This document shows, one piece after another, positions 8,321-16,552 of a stretch of 53,053 nt of DNA (within the stretch, counting starts at the first letter, position 1; every line of letters starts with the position of its first letter). The stretch comes from CBDUQN01 sp965369375 (GTDB lineage Bacteria > Krumholzibacteriota > Krumholzibacteriia > Krumholzibacteriales > Krumholzibacteriaceae): positions 1-53,053 of the forward strand of contig CBDUQN010000012.1 in the NCBI GenBank assembly GCA_965369375.1, written 5' to 3'. The notes under the pieces were generated by a model, which searched no databases, had not been told where the DNA came from, and saw only the letters and a program-made list of their open reading frames with translations. The translations under genes and the position numbers were made by a program.

Positions 8321-9585
8321 GCGGTTACCTCCTTGCGCGGGTCCGCCACTTTTCCGTGAATGGCGGATGCGGCCACCGTCTGCGGGCTCGCGAGATATAT
8401 CTCCGCTTCCTTGCATCCCATACGGCCCTTGAAGTTCCGGTTGGCCGTGCTGAGACATTTTTCGCCGGGGGCGAGAACCCCCTGATGGGCTCCGAGGCAC
8501 GGTCCGCAACCCGGAGGCAGTATGATACCGCCCGAGCGGGAGAGGCGCGATATGATACCGCGCTCAACAGCAGCCTCGAACACATCCTTCGACGCCGGCA
8601 GGACGAGCAGACGCGAGCCCGCGGCGACCGTCTTGCCGTCGAGAATATCGGCGGCGGCCTCGAGATCGCTCAGTCGCCCGTTGGTGCAGGTGCCGATCAG
8701 AAACTGCTGTATCGGGATTCCCTCGATCTCGCCGACCGGTTTGACATTGTCCACCGTGTGTGGAAGGGCGACGACAGGCTCGATGCTTCCCATGTCGTAT
8801 GTGAGCTCGCGCGCATACGCTGCGTCTTCATCGGCCCAGACCGGCTCGTAATCGCCTTTCTTGATGCCGAGGGAGGTGAGGTATTTTTTCGTTACGTCAT
8901 CCACCGGGAAGACGGCTATCTTCGCGCCCATCTCGACGCCCATGTTGGCGATAGTGAAGCGCTCCTCGATGGACAGCGATTCGACGTTTCCGTGGAATTC
9001 CACTGCTGCGTAATTCGCGCCGTCGGCTCTGATGTCTCCAATTATATGGAGAACGAGATCCTTCGCGGACACCGGCGGCTCGAGCTTTCCCGTGAGCGTC
9101 ATCTTGATAGTCTCCGGCACGCGGAGCCATGTCTCACCCCTGAGCAGCAGGGCTGCGGCTTCCGTTCGGTCGATACCGGTGGAGAAGGCGCCCACGGCGC
9201 CGTACGAACAGGTATGTGAATCGCTTCCCACGATGATGCTTGCCGGCAGCGCGAGGCCGCGTTCGAGGAGCACCTGATGGCAGACGCCTGTGCCCACGTC
9301 GAAGAAATGGGGAAGCTTGTGCTTGGCCGCGAACTGCCGTGCCACCGTGTGGTTCGTCGCTGTTTTTTCGCTCGCTGCAGGTATAACGTGATCGAGGATG
9401 ATAACCGGCATATCGCGCCGCGCCACGCCGTGCCTCTCGAGGTCATCCTTGATCTTGCCGACGATGGCGGCCGTGTTGTCATGCGTCAGCAGGTGGTCTG
9501 GGTGCACGATGACGATCTGTCCCGGCACGACCTCGGGCTGGCCCGACTTCAAAGCAAGGACCTTTTCCGCGAACGTTTTTCCCAT
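8317..9585 (-). CDS. LeuC/HacA-like isomerase large subunit ([4Fe-4S], aconitase superfamily)
   Basis: A 422-residue large subunit carrying the catalytic [4Fe-4S] cluster. It has the early HDN and VGSDSHTCSYGA motifs, the first ligand in IGTCTNGRLSD and the other two in PPGCGPCLGAHQG. The length fits bacterial/archaeal LeuC-HacA proteins. It lies between the one-chain aconitase and its own small subunit, inside an operon of citrate-cycle enzymes with no leucine-synthesis genes. An aconitase, homoaconitase or methyl-substituted malate/citrate activity is therefore more likely than isopropylmalate isomerisation. That specificity is an inference. Confidence 0.82.
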   Translation of the reverse strand: MGKTFAEKVLALKSGQPEVVPGQIVIVHPDHLLTHDNTAAIVGKIKDDLERHGVARRDMPVIILDHVIPAASEKTATNHTVARQFAAKHKLPHFFDVGTGVCHQVLLERGLALPASIIVGSDSHTCSYGAVGAFSTGIDRTEAAALLLRGETWLRVPETIKMTLTGKLEPPVSAKDLVLHIIGDIRADGANYAAVEFHGNVESLSIEERFTIANMGVEMGAKIAVFPVDDVTKKYLTSLGIKKGDYEPVWADEDAAYARELTYDMGSIEPVVALPHTVDNVKPVGEIEGIPIQQFLIGTCTNGRLSDLEAAADILDGKTVAAGSRLLVLPASKDVFEAAVERGIISRLSRSGGIILPPGCGPCLGAHQGVLAPGEKCLSTANRNFKGRMGCKEAEIYLASPQTVAASAIHGKVADPRKEVTA

Positions 9586-9599
9586 GACTAGCTCCCTTT

Positions 9600-11408
9600 C
9601 TAAACGTTCAATAGTCCGCCTTTTTTATATATGTTCATCTGCACTTCGGAAAACGGAACACCGGTCACCTGCTCTCCCGAGGGCAGCGTGACTGTGCCGT
9701 TCTCTAGGTCCACCTCTATCTCCTGCCCGCTCTCGAGGTTGGTGGAGACGAGGTCGGCGATCATGATGGGAAATCCCTGGTTTATCGCATTGCGCTCATA
9801 AATGGCGCCGAAGGATTCGCCGATAATGACCAACACGCCGAGGCTCTTGAAGCAATTGACCGCCTGCTGGCGTGACGAGCCGGCGCCGAAGTTCTTGCCG
9901 ATGACAACGATGTCTCCCGGCTTTGCTTTTTTCGCGAAGTCTTCCCATCCCTTGAGGTTATCAAAGGTGTATTTGCCCATCTCCGCGATGTCGGTGATGG
10001 TGAGATACCTGTTGTGGAAGATCATATCGGTGTCGATGTTGTCCTCGCGTATCACCCAGGCACGTCCCTTGAATTTCGTCGGTTTGTCGGCGGTCTCTTC
10101 CTTACGCTTCGCCTTGGCGGCAATGGTTCCCGTCGCTTCGCCGGTGGGGAAGAGGACCGGTGCATCGGGCATGGCGTCGGGGATTGCGATCACCCCCGCC
10201 ACCGCGGACGCCGCTACGACTACGGGCGAGGCGAGATAGACCTCTCCCTTGCCCTGCTTGCCCGCGAAATTGCGGTTTCCCGTGCTGATCGTGATCTCGC
10301 CGGGACCGTTCTGTCCTATCTGGCCGGCCGCGCAGCCGGCGCAGCCAGCGTTGCCGATGAGCGCTCCCGCCTCCTTGAAGATCTCGATGAGGCCCTCATC
10401 GAGGGATTGCTGCCAGACACGATCGGTGCTCGGGACGATCTTGAGCACGACGCCGGGCGCGACCTTGTTTCCCTTGAGTATCTCGGCGGCCGCCCGCATG
10501 TCCTCGAAACGGCCGTTTGTGCAGGAGCCGATAAACGCCGAGCCGATCTTCGTTCCCGCGACACTCGAGACATCGACGACGTCCTCGGGGTGTCCCGGTC
10601 TCGATGTCTGGGGCACGAGTCCCTCGACATCGATTTCGACGGTGCGCTCGTAAACGGCATCGGGATCGGTCAGCACCGGCTCTATCTTCCGCCCGGTCGC
10701 TTTGGAGCAATAGTCGACGACTTCGTCGTTGGGAGGGAAGAGGGCGATGATGCCCGCCATCTCGGTGGCCATCGACGCCATCGTGATGCGCCCGTGAAGA
10801 TTCAGGGCGTCGACCGCGGGTCCGTAGAATTCCGCCGCGTATCCGAGGAGTCCGTTCGCTCCAAGAGTCTTGATCGCCGCAAGGACGAGATCCTTCGACG
10901 TGGCGGCGGGCGACGGTGTGCCCTTGAACTCCACCTTGAGTGTCGGGGGCACCTTGAACCATACGCGCCCGAACGCAAAGGCATGCGCGATGTCCACATC
11001 TCCCATTCCCTGCCCGAAGGCGCCGATCGCGCCGAGGATATTCGCGTGTGAATCGGTGGAAACGATTGTCGAACCGGGATAGGCGAGTCCCTCGTCGATG
11101 GCAATGTGGGTGCCGATGCCGGCGTCGATATCGTAGACCTTGATCCCGCGCTCGCGCGCAAAAATGCGGCAGAGCTGCTGATTGGTCGCGTACTTCTGAT
11201 CGGAACCACCCGGATTGCAATCGAAGGTGAAGAACGTTTTTGCCGGATCGTCCACGCTGAGCCCGTTATCGCGCAGGTTCTTGACAACGTTCGCGCCGCC
11301 GAAGTCCCGCGCCACGCGGGCGTCGATTGTAATGTCAGCGATGTCTCCGGGCGAGACCTCCCGGCCGGCGTGTGCGCCGAGGATCTTTTCGATAATCGTC
11401 TTGCCCAT
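9600..11408 (-). CDS. aconitate hydratase, short one-chain form (LeuC-LeuD fusion)
   Basis: A 602-residue fusion of LeuC-like (about 1-420) and LeuD-like (about 445-602) parts, the layout of short bacterial aconitases, which are much shorter than the ~890-residue AcnA. Cluster ligands are visible in IGSCTNGRFED and in NAGCAGCAAG. The substrate-site motif STDSHANILGAIGA is present, and the swivel domain has IDTDMIFHNRYLTIT and GKNFGAGSSRQQ. It would isomerise citrate and isocitrate, fitting between ATP-citrate lyase and isocitrate dehydrogenase in the same operon. The ATG follows GGAGG. Isopropylmalate isomerase activity is an alternative, less likely from context. Confidence 0.82.
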   Translation of the reverse strand: MGKTIIEKILGAHAGREVSPGDIADITIDARVARDFGGANVVKNLRDNGLSVDDPAKTFFTFDCNPGGSDQKYATNQQLCRIFARERGIKVYDIDAGIGTHIAIDEGLAYPGSTIVSTDSHANILGAIGAFGQGMGDVDIAHAFAFGRVWFKVPPTLKVEFKGTPSPAATSKDLVLAAIKTLGANGLLGYAAEFYGPAVDALNLHGRITMASMATEMAGIIALFPPNDEVVDYCSKATGRKIEPVLTDPDAVYERTVEIDVEGLVPQTSRPGHPEDVVDVSSVAGTKIGSAFIGSCTNGRFEDMRAAAEILKGNKVAPGVVLKIVPSTDRVWQQSLDEGLIEIFKEAGALIGNAGCAGCAAGQIGQNGPGEITISTGNRNFAGKQGKGEVYLASPVVVAASAVAGVIAIPDAMPDAPVLFPTGEATGTIAAKAKRKEETADKPTKFKGRAWVIREDNIDTDMIFHNRYLTITDIAEMGKYTFDNLKGWEDFAKKAKPGDIVVIGKNFGAGSSRQQAVNCFKSLGVLVIIGESFGAIYERNAINQGFPIMIADLVSTNLESGQEIEVDLENGTVTLPSGEQVTGVPFSEVQMNIYKKGGLLNV

Positions 11409-11423
11409 GATTGACCTCCGCTT

Positions 11424-11999
11424 CTACTGAATGAGTGTTGATTTGCCGAGCATGACGAGGGGATTGAATGTCGCAAAGTCCGCCTGGTGTATGAACACCG
11501 TCTCGACGACCTGCGGTCTGCCTTCGCCTTCCTTGGCGTGGCAGCCGATCGTGTTGATCATCTCATCATCGAGACCCGCCGCGGCCGCGAGTATCGCCCC
11601 GGATATGGGATGCCGCGCGCACTTGCCCATATGGCTCTTTCGGTATCCCCCCGAGCCGTCTCTCTCTATTTCGAGGAGCTTTCCGACATCGTGCAGCAGA
11701 CCGCCGGCAACGAGGCGGTCGAAGTCGATCTTGTAGGGGACCTCGTTATAGGTATCCGTCTGCGCCTTCGCCAGCGCCAGCGCGCCCTCGGTTACCGCGA
11801 TGGTGTGCTCGATGAAATTAACTCCCCGCGTGTCGGCGAGCAGTGTGAACGGTATCTTTTTCAGATCTTCCACCGTTTCCCAGCCGCCGCGCTCGCATCC
11901 CGTCACCCATACTTCCACGACCTTGTTTCGGAGCTCCTCGTCCTGGATTTGTGAAAGCTGGGCGGAAAAAAGCTTCTCGATATCTTTCTTACTGATCAT
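11424..11999 (-). CDS. HD-domain phosphohydrolase-like protein
   Basis: A 191-residue cytosolic HD-superfamily protein. The metal site is readable: His in FIEHTIAVTE, the HD pair in LLHDVGKLLE, a further His in CARHPISGAILA and another in IGCHAKEGEG. HD proteins hydrolyse phosphoesters (nucleotides, cyclic nucleotides) or act as metal-dependent hydrolases; the substrate here is unknown. It sits 15 nt upstream of aconitase and 40 nt downstream of isocitrate dehydrogenase, so it is co-transcribed with the citrate-cycle enzymes. That suggests a regulatory or metabolite-repair role. No signal peptide or membrane segment is seen. Confidence 0.78.
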   Translation of the reverse strand: MISKKDIEKLFSAQLSQIQDEELRNKVVEVWVTGCERGGWETVEDLKKIPFTLLADTRGVNFIEHTIAVTEGALALAKAQTDTYNEVPYKIDFDRLVAGGLLHDVGKLLEIERDGSGGYRKSHMGKCARHPISGAILAAAAGLDDEMINTIGCHAKEGEGRPQVVETVFIHQADFATFNPLVMLGKSTLIQ

Positions 12000-12039
12000 T
12001 TTTCACGCTCCCGTCTCTCAGCCTGAGTTTTGCCTCACG

Positions 12040-13224
12040 CTACAGCCGTTCGAGGATCGCGTTGGTAACCTGGTCGGTCGTTGCCGCTCCTTTCGCAACG
12101 ACGTCCGGACCGCCGGGAAGCTTGAGCATGTCGTAGGTGAGGACCTTACCCTCTGCGATCACATCTCCGATTGCCTTTCTGATCCTCTCGGACATCTCCG
12201 TTTCGTCGAGGTGGTCGAGCATCATGCAGGCGCTGAGAATCATCGCCATCGGATTGACGATCTGCGGATCGAGGGTTTCATACTTCGGCGCCGAACCGTG
12301 TGTCGGTTCGAATACGGCTACCTCCTTACCGACATTGGCGCTTCGCGCGAAGCCGAGACCGCCGACGAGGCCTGCGAATCCGTCGGAGACGATATCGCCG
12401 AACATGTTTCCGGCGACAATGATCCCGTAATCTTCCGGATTCTTCGTGAGCCACATCATCTGGGCGTCGATATTCGTGTTCCAGAGCTGGATATCGGGAT
12501 ACTGTTTCTGTATCCGCAATCCTGTCTGAAGCATCATGCCGGACGTTTCCCTGATGACGTTCGGCTTCTCGCAAATGGTCACCGATTTATATCCGAACTT
12601 CTTCGCGTACTTGAAGGCCTCTTCGACGATACGGTTGCACGCCGCCTGCGTGAATATGCGCGTCGATATGGCGAGCTCTTCACCCGGGACATCGGCGTAT
12701 GCCTTGAATTTCGGATGCGTGGCGAACGCCTTTCGAACTTCATCGGGAGGGTTTGTCCACTCTACACCAGAGTAGAGCCCCTCGGTGTTCTGCCTGAAGA
12801 TGACGACATTAACCAAGGGTTCCTCGAGTTTTCCGTCGGCGCCTCTACGGACGAAGTTCAGCGGATTGCCCGGGAACGAGATGCATGGGCGGATGCAGAG
12901 ATCGAGCTTGAATTTCTGACGCATCCCGACGATCGGGCTGAAGTATGACAGGCCTTTGTCCTGGAGTTCGGGGGCGAGCTCTTTTGCAGCCTCCGCCTTC
13001 GGTTTTGATGTGATGGCGCCGAACAGTCCTACCTTGTGTTTCGCGAGAAGATCTATCGTCCGGTCGGGAAAGGGATTTCCCTCCTTGCACCAGAACTCCC
13101 ACCCGATATCGGCGTGCACGTATTCGGCCTTGAAGCCGATCTTATCGAGCACTCTGATAGCTTCGGGAAGAACACGATTGCCGATTCCGTCTCCCGGCAT
13201 TGTTACGATTGTTGGCGTAGCCAT
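12040..13224 (-). CDS. icd: isocitrate dehydrogenase (isocitrate/isopropylmalate dehydrogenase family)
   Basis: A 394-residue beta-decarboxylating dehydrogenase. It has the N-terminal MPGDGIGNRVLPEAI, the substrate loop MRQKFKLDLCIRPC, the metal-site block NMFGDIVSDGFAGLVGG, and the cofactor loop FEPTHGSAPKYE. The Lys-Tyr after HGSAP matches the NADP-specific enzyme of E. coli rather than the Asp-Ile of NAD-dependent forms, so NADP use is inferred. In the reductive direction it would carboxylate 2-oxoglutarate to isocitrate, joining the neighbouring oxidoreductase to aconitase. The ATG has GAGGAGG upstream. Confidence 0.85.
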   Translation of the reverse strand: MATPTIVTMPGDGIGNRVLPEAIRVLDKIGFKAEYVHADIGWEFWCKEGNPFPDRTIDLLAKHKVGLFGAITSKPKAEAAKELAPELQDKGLSYFSPIVGMRQKFKLDLCIRPCISFPGNPLNFVRRGADGKLEEPLVNVVIFRQNTEGLYSGVEWTNPPDEVRKAFATHPKFKAYADVPGEELAISTRIFTQAACNRIVEEAFKYAKKFGYKSVTICEKPNVIRETSGMMLQTGLRIQKQYPDIQLWNTNIDAQMMWLTKNPEDYGIIVAGNMFGDIVSDGFAGLVGGLGFARSANVGKEVAVFEPTHGSAPKYETLDPQIVNPMAMILSACMMLDHLDETEMSERIRKAIGDVIAEGKVLTYDMLKLPGGPDVVAKGAATTDQVTNAILERL

Positions 13225-13272
13225 TGAATCCTCCTCTCATTACGAGTTTTTCTACGCTACCGTTGTCGTTTG

Positions 13273-14604
13273 TTACGTGCTGACCAAAGCGGCACCGGCG
13301 TCGACCGCCTTGACATTGATATCCGCGATTTTCTTTTTCTGGAACGTCGAGATCGCGGTCCCGAACGCTTCGACGGGGAATATGCCCGAGTCCACCAACA
13401 CTGCCGACAATGCGACGACCGCTATCGACAGCCTGCCTATCTTCTTCGCCGTTTCGATCAAGGGGAGTCTCACGATCTTGGCCTTCGTCTCGGGCAGTTC
13501 CAGAGATTCCTCCGCATAGAGGGTACAGGTATCGGGGAGCTGTTCGATTCTCTTTCGTGCCCTTTTTAGGCCGTCTTCGGAGATAACGATGAAGTAGTCG
13601 GGCGTATCGATAGCCGTGTATTCGATGCGGTCCGGGCTGACGATTATCTCGGCTATGGAATGGCCCGTCATCACCGTTATCGGGTAGTCGTCCTTCTGCG
13701 TGGTGTCGAGACCGCTGTACATCGACGCCTCGGCAAAGAGTGTAGCCGCCGATTTGATTTTTTGCCCCGCGCTTCCCGCGATAACGATGCCGGTTTGCCT
13801 CTTGACGTTGTTGTCGTATTTCGTTTCGATCTTCGGCTTTTTCTTTATAACGCCCTTTCCAGCCTCGTACGACGCACGGTAATGCGCGCTGTACTCTTCG
13901 CGCGGGTTGTCCACCAAAAGTCCCGTTTTGAAGCCGTAGCTGTCGAGCAGCTCATCGAGCTCTTTTTTCTTGATCTGATTGCGCGGCGCGTAGTAGGCGG
14001 TGCAGAGCTCCCAGATATCGAGCATGGCAAAGCCCGGCTGTGAGATGCCTTGAGCCAGTACATCGGGCAGATCCTTGTCGAATGCGGTGGCGCGGTATAC
14101 CCACGGGGCGCCGGCGGCGATCGCCGTGCCGCAGAGATTCATCGGACCCTCGACATTTCCCCACGGTGTCGTGGACGTAACACCGCCGGTCGGTGTCGTC
14201 ACGGAATGCTGCCCGCCCGTCATGCCGTAATTGAAGTTGTTTGCGACGAGCAGCGTAATGCCGATATTGCGGCGGGCGACGTTGAGCAGGTGCGTGCCGC
14301 CGATGCCGCATCCGCCGTCCCCCTTGAGCGCAATTACGGTGAGGTCGGGGCGCGCCAGCTTGAGACCGCACGCATACGTTATCGAACGGCCGTGCAGCCC
14401 GTGAAAGGCGTTCGTGATAAAATACCGGTCCGAGAGGCCGATGCATCCGATATCGGTTACCACCGCGACTTCCTTCGGATCGAGCTGCAGCTTGACGAGG
14501 GCCTTGTCGAGAGCCTTTATGAGCGTGTGGTGCCCGCAACCGGGACAAAACGGCAGTGGTCCTATCTTGTCGGTCATGTAGGTTGTGTATTTCATCTCGC
14601 TCAC
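13273..14604 (-). CDS. korB: 2-oxoacid:ferredoxin oxidoreductase, fused beta (TPP) and gamma subunits
   Basis: A 443-residue protein. Residues 1 to about 260 are the thiamine-diphosphate beta subunit: PFCPGCGHHTL, TDIGCIGLSDRYF, and the TPP-binding GDGGCGIGGTHLLN followed by NFNYGMTGGQHS. From about 270 (TGIVIAGSAGQKIKSAATLF) it continues as a gamma-type domain, normally a separate ~180-residue KorC. Together with KorA it forms an enzyme interconverting succinyl-CoA + CO2 + reduced ferredoxin and 2-oxoglutarate. It begins with GTG overlapping the korA stop (GTGA). No ferredoxin-like delta gene lies in this window. Another 2-oxoacid substrate is possible; context favours 2-oxoglutarate. Confidence 0.86.
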   Translation of the reverse strand: MSEMKYTTYMTDKIGPLPFCPGCGHHTLIKALDKALVKLQLDPKEVAVVTDIGCIGLSDRYFITNAFHGLHGRSITYACGLKLARPDLTVIALKGDGGCGIGGTHLLNVARRNIGITLLVANNFNYGMTGGQHSVTTPTGGVTSTTPWGNVEGPMNLCGTAIAAGAPWVYRATAFDKDLPDVLAQGISQPGFAMLDIWELCTAYYAPRNQIKKKELDELLDSYGFKTGLLVDNPREEYSAHYRASYEAGKGVIKKKPKIETKYDNNVKRQTGIVIAGSAGQKIKSAATLFAEASMYSGLDTTQKDDYPITVMTGHSIAEIIVSPDRIEYTAIDTPDYFIVISEDGLKRARKRIEQLPDTCTLYAEESLELPETKAKIVRLPLIETAKKIGRLSIAVVALSAVLVDSGIFPVEAFGTAISTFQKKKIADINVKAVDAGAALVST

Positions 14605-15725
14605 GACAGACCTCCTTTCTGCGATATCTCCTCCGGGGAGACCAACTTGGTATTCATCTTGTTCACGCCGATCACTTCCACATCCTTCGGCGCCAGTCTC
14701 TCGATCTCGAGCAGGTACTGGCCCATGTTCATCTCGGGCACGATAACCTTCTTGATCCCCTTCATCGCCTTTGTAATGGCCAGTTTCGAAATGGGCCAGA
14801 GCGTCTGAAGAACGAGCGATGAAATCTTTTTGCCTTTGGATCGGGCGTCCTTGACGGTTACCGCAGCCGATCTCGAAATGATCCCGTAGCTGACGATGAG
14901 CGTATCGGCACCCTCTTCGAGATCTTCCCTCACAAGCGCCATGTCATCGGCGGCCCCGTCGATCTTTGCCGTATAGTGATCGATCATCTCCTGTATCGTA
15001 TCCGGATCGGTCGTGAGATACCCGGTCTTGTCATGCGTCGAAGTGGTGAACCGGGCTATATGTTCTTCGCCGAAATCCGAAACGGGAGGGACTTCGGTGA
15101 GCTTATTAAAGGAATGGGGGATGTACTCCTTGTCCGGATCCGCCTTCGTTCTTTCGATGAGCGGCGGCAGCTCGATGGCGTCGAGATCCACCGACTCTTT
15201 CGTCACGCCGATCTCCTTGCTTGCGAGAACAAACACCGGTGTCCGATATTGTTCGGCGATATTAAACGCCCGGTAGGTCAATTCGTACGCCTCACCGACC
15301 GTTGCCGGACTCAGTGCGACAACGGGAAGCCCGCCCGAGGTGACCCAGCGGGTGAACTGAATGTCTCCCTCGGCCCCCTTGGTGGCAGATCCAGTGGCCG
15401 GTCCCTGGCGCTGAATGTTCACGATAACGAGCGGTGTTTCACCCATGATGGCGAGACCGACATTCTCGCTGTAGAGACTTATCCCCGGACCGCTCGTAGC
15501 CGTCATTACCCTGCGGCCGGCCATCGCCGCAGCGATGATAAATCCCATGGAAGCGATCTCGTCCTCCGCCTGGATCGCCGTGCCGCCGATTTGGGGCACC
15601 AGCTCCAGCATGTAGTGGAGAATCGACGATGCCGGTGTGATAGGGTAGCCGGCGAAAAAATCACATTTCGCCTTCATCGCTCCCCGGGCAATTGCTTCAT
15701 TTCCTTCGAGAAACTCTCGTCCCAT
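14601..15725 (-). CDS. korA: 2-oxoacid:ferredoxin oxidoreductase alpha subunit
   Basis: A 374-residue alpha subunit of the Kor/Por family. The N-terminal pyrimidine-binding domain begins LEGNEAIARGAMKAKCDFFA and has GYPITPASSI, then AEDEIASMGFIIAAAMAG and TATSGPGISLYSE. A C-terminal transketolase-C-like domain follows (ADTLIVSYGIISRSAA). It is the first gene of the long minus-strand operon, has AAGGAG before its ATG, and overlaps korB by 4 nt. It works as a heterodimer or larger complex with the fused beta-gamma chain in the cytosol. Confidence 0.88.
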   Translation of the reverse strand: MGREFLEGNEAIARGAMKAKCDFFAGYPITPASSILHYMLELVPQIGGTAIQAEDEIASMGFIIAAAMAGRRVMTATSGPGISLYSENVGLAIMGETPLVIVNIQRQGPATGSATKGAEGDIQFTRWVTSGGLPVVALSPATVGEAYELTYRAFNIAEQYRTPVFVLASKEIGVTKESVDLDAIELPPLIERTKADPDKEYIPHSFNKLTEVPPVSDFGEEHIARFTTSTHDKTGYLTTDPDTIQEMIDHYTAKIDGAADDMALVREDLEEGADTLIVSYGIISRSAAVTVKDARSKGKKISSLVLQTLWPISKLAITKAMKGIKKVIVPEMNMGQYLLEIERLAPKDVEVIGVNKMNTKLVSPEEISQKGGLS

Positions 15726-16363
15726 CGCAGACTCCTTCAGATGAAATAGTCACTTCGATTACGCGACTGTTTGCAGTCGATTCCGTTTCTGATTACTGTG
15801 TTGAGGTTTTCGCTCGACGTATCCGAGTTGCGTTATAAGGAAGTCAAGACACCCAATATCACCACTTCAGATCGCCCTCTTTTGGTCCTCTTCACGTGCA
15901 TGCTGAAGACAGCATCGTCTTTAGCGCTTTTTTCCCGCCGAATAACCGCATGAAAGTCACAAGTGCTGAATACGGAAAAAGACTTATTACAAAAGCCTTT
16001 GAATTTTATACCATAAACCCCTGTCAAATGAAAAGGAAAAAATTAAGATATAGTATAAACCTTGGCTGAAAATTTACGGGATATCGGTAATTGTTGATAT
16101 GAGTTGTGAATATTTTTAATTTATAATAGATACGGTGCAGGCGATGTTGTATACACGAACCGGGTCATGCGCGTCCCGATAGGGGCGAAAATGTGGGGCC
16201 GCGCTGTCTCTCGTTCTCTCGTTCAATTTCTCGTCTCTCGTTCAATTTTCTCGTTCAATTTCCCGTTTCTCGTATAATTTCTGCTTGTTTTTTCGAATGC
16301 GATATGTCAGACTGTGCATATCGAAACAAAAGTAAGGTAATCATGGGTACAAAGGAGGTAATC
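15726..16363. promoter_or_regulatory. divergent intergenic region between kor operon and Mo/W operon
   Basis: There is no convincing gene in these 638 bp. The stretch separates the minus-strand kor operon from the plus-strand molybdenum/tungsten operon, so it should hold both promoters and leaders. A CGACTG-TTTG-CAGTCG hairpin (15764-15779) sits in the korA leader. The middle (about 15980-16140) is AT-rich and has TATAAT at 16122-16127 on the plus strand. A second TATAAT (16273-16278) lies inside the repeat array described separately, about 85 nt before the first plus-strand start. Neither has a clear -35 partner. Short open frames here have no recognisable sequence character. Confidence 0.45.
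16219..16280 (+). repeat. iterated TCGTTCAATTT motif upstream of Mo/W operon
   Basis: Three exact copies of TCGTTCAATTT start at 16219, 16238 and 16251, and a degenerate copy (TCGTATAATTT) starts at 16270. The spacing is 19, 13 and 19 bp. The last copy contains a perfect TATAAT, so the array overlaps a possible promoter of the Mo/W operon. Iterated half-sites could bind a regulator such as the ModE-like protein encoded just downstream. A slippage-generated pyrimidine repeat is the dull alternative. Confidence 0.5.
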
Positions 16364-16552
16364 ATGGGTGCAAATGAAGAGCTCGTCAAAGCGATCGTCT
16401 CCACCGCCGGCATCGAGGATGACAAGAAGTTTCTGTCGTGCGCCGAAGCCTTTGATTTGGCGAAAAAATTCGATGTGAAGATCGCCGAGATCGGCGACAT
16501 CTGCAATGATCAGGATATAAAGCTCAAAGAGTGTCAGCTCGGCTGTTTCTGA
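16364..16552 (+). CDS. small conserved protein with C-terminal CQLGCF motif
   Basis: A 62-residue soluble protein. It contains CAEAFDLAKKFDVKIAEIGD and ends IKLKECQLGCF, with four cysteines in all. I recall similar short proteins with a Cys-Gln-Leu-Gly-Cys-Phe end near molybdenum/tungsten genes in anaerobes, but know no established function. The ATG at 16364 is preceded by a perfect AAGGAGGT with ideal spacing; an in-frame ATG at 16343 without such a site was rejected. Its stop overlaps the ModE-like start (TGATG), so the two are coupled. Metal or cluster handling is a possible role. Confidence 0.65.
   Translation: MGANEELVKAIVSTAGIEDDKKFLSCAEAFDLAKKFDVKIAEIGDICNDQDIKLKECQLGCF

Noticed and set aside
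8356..12948. Several 250-380-codon plus-strand frames opposite the aconitase, HD and isocitrate dehydrogenase genes
   Set aside because: They are antisense shadows; compositions are biased and no conserved blocks are seen.
15771..16027. Short open frames in the kor/Mo intergenic region
   Set aside because: They have no ribosome-binding site of note, no motif, and lie in AT-rich probable promoter DNA.
16160..16200. Possible molybdenum-cofactor riboswitch upstream of the Mo/W operon
   Set aside because: Only one weak hairpin (CGTCCC-GATA-GGGGCG) was found; the multi-stem Moco core could not be recognised.
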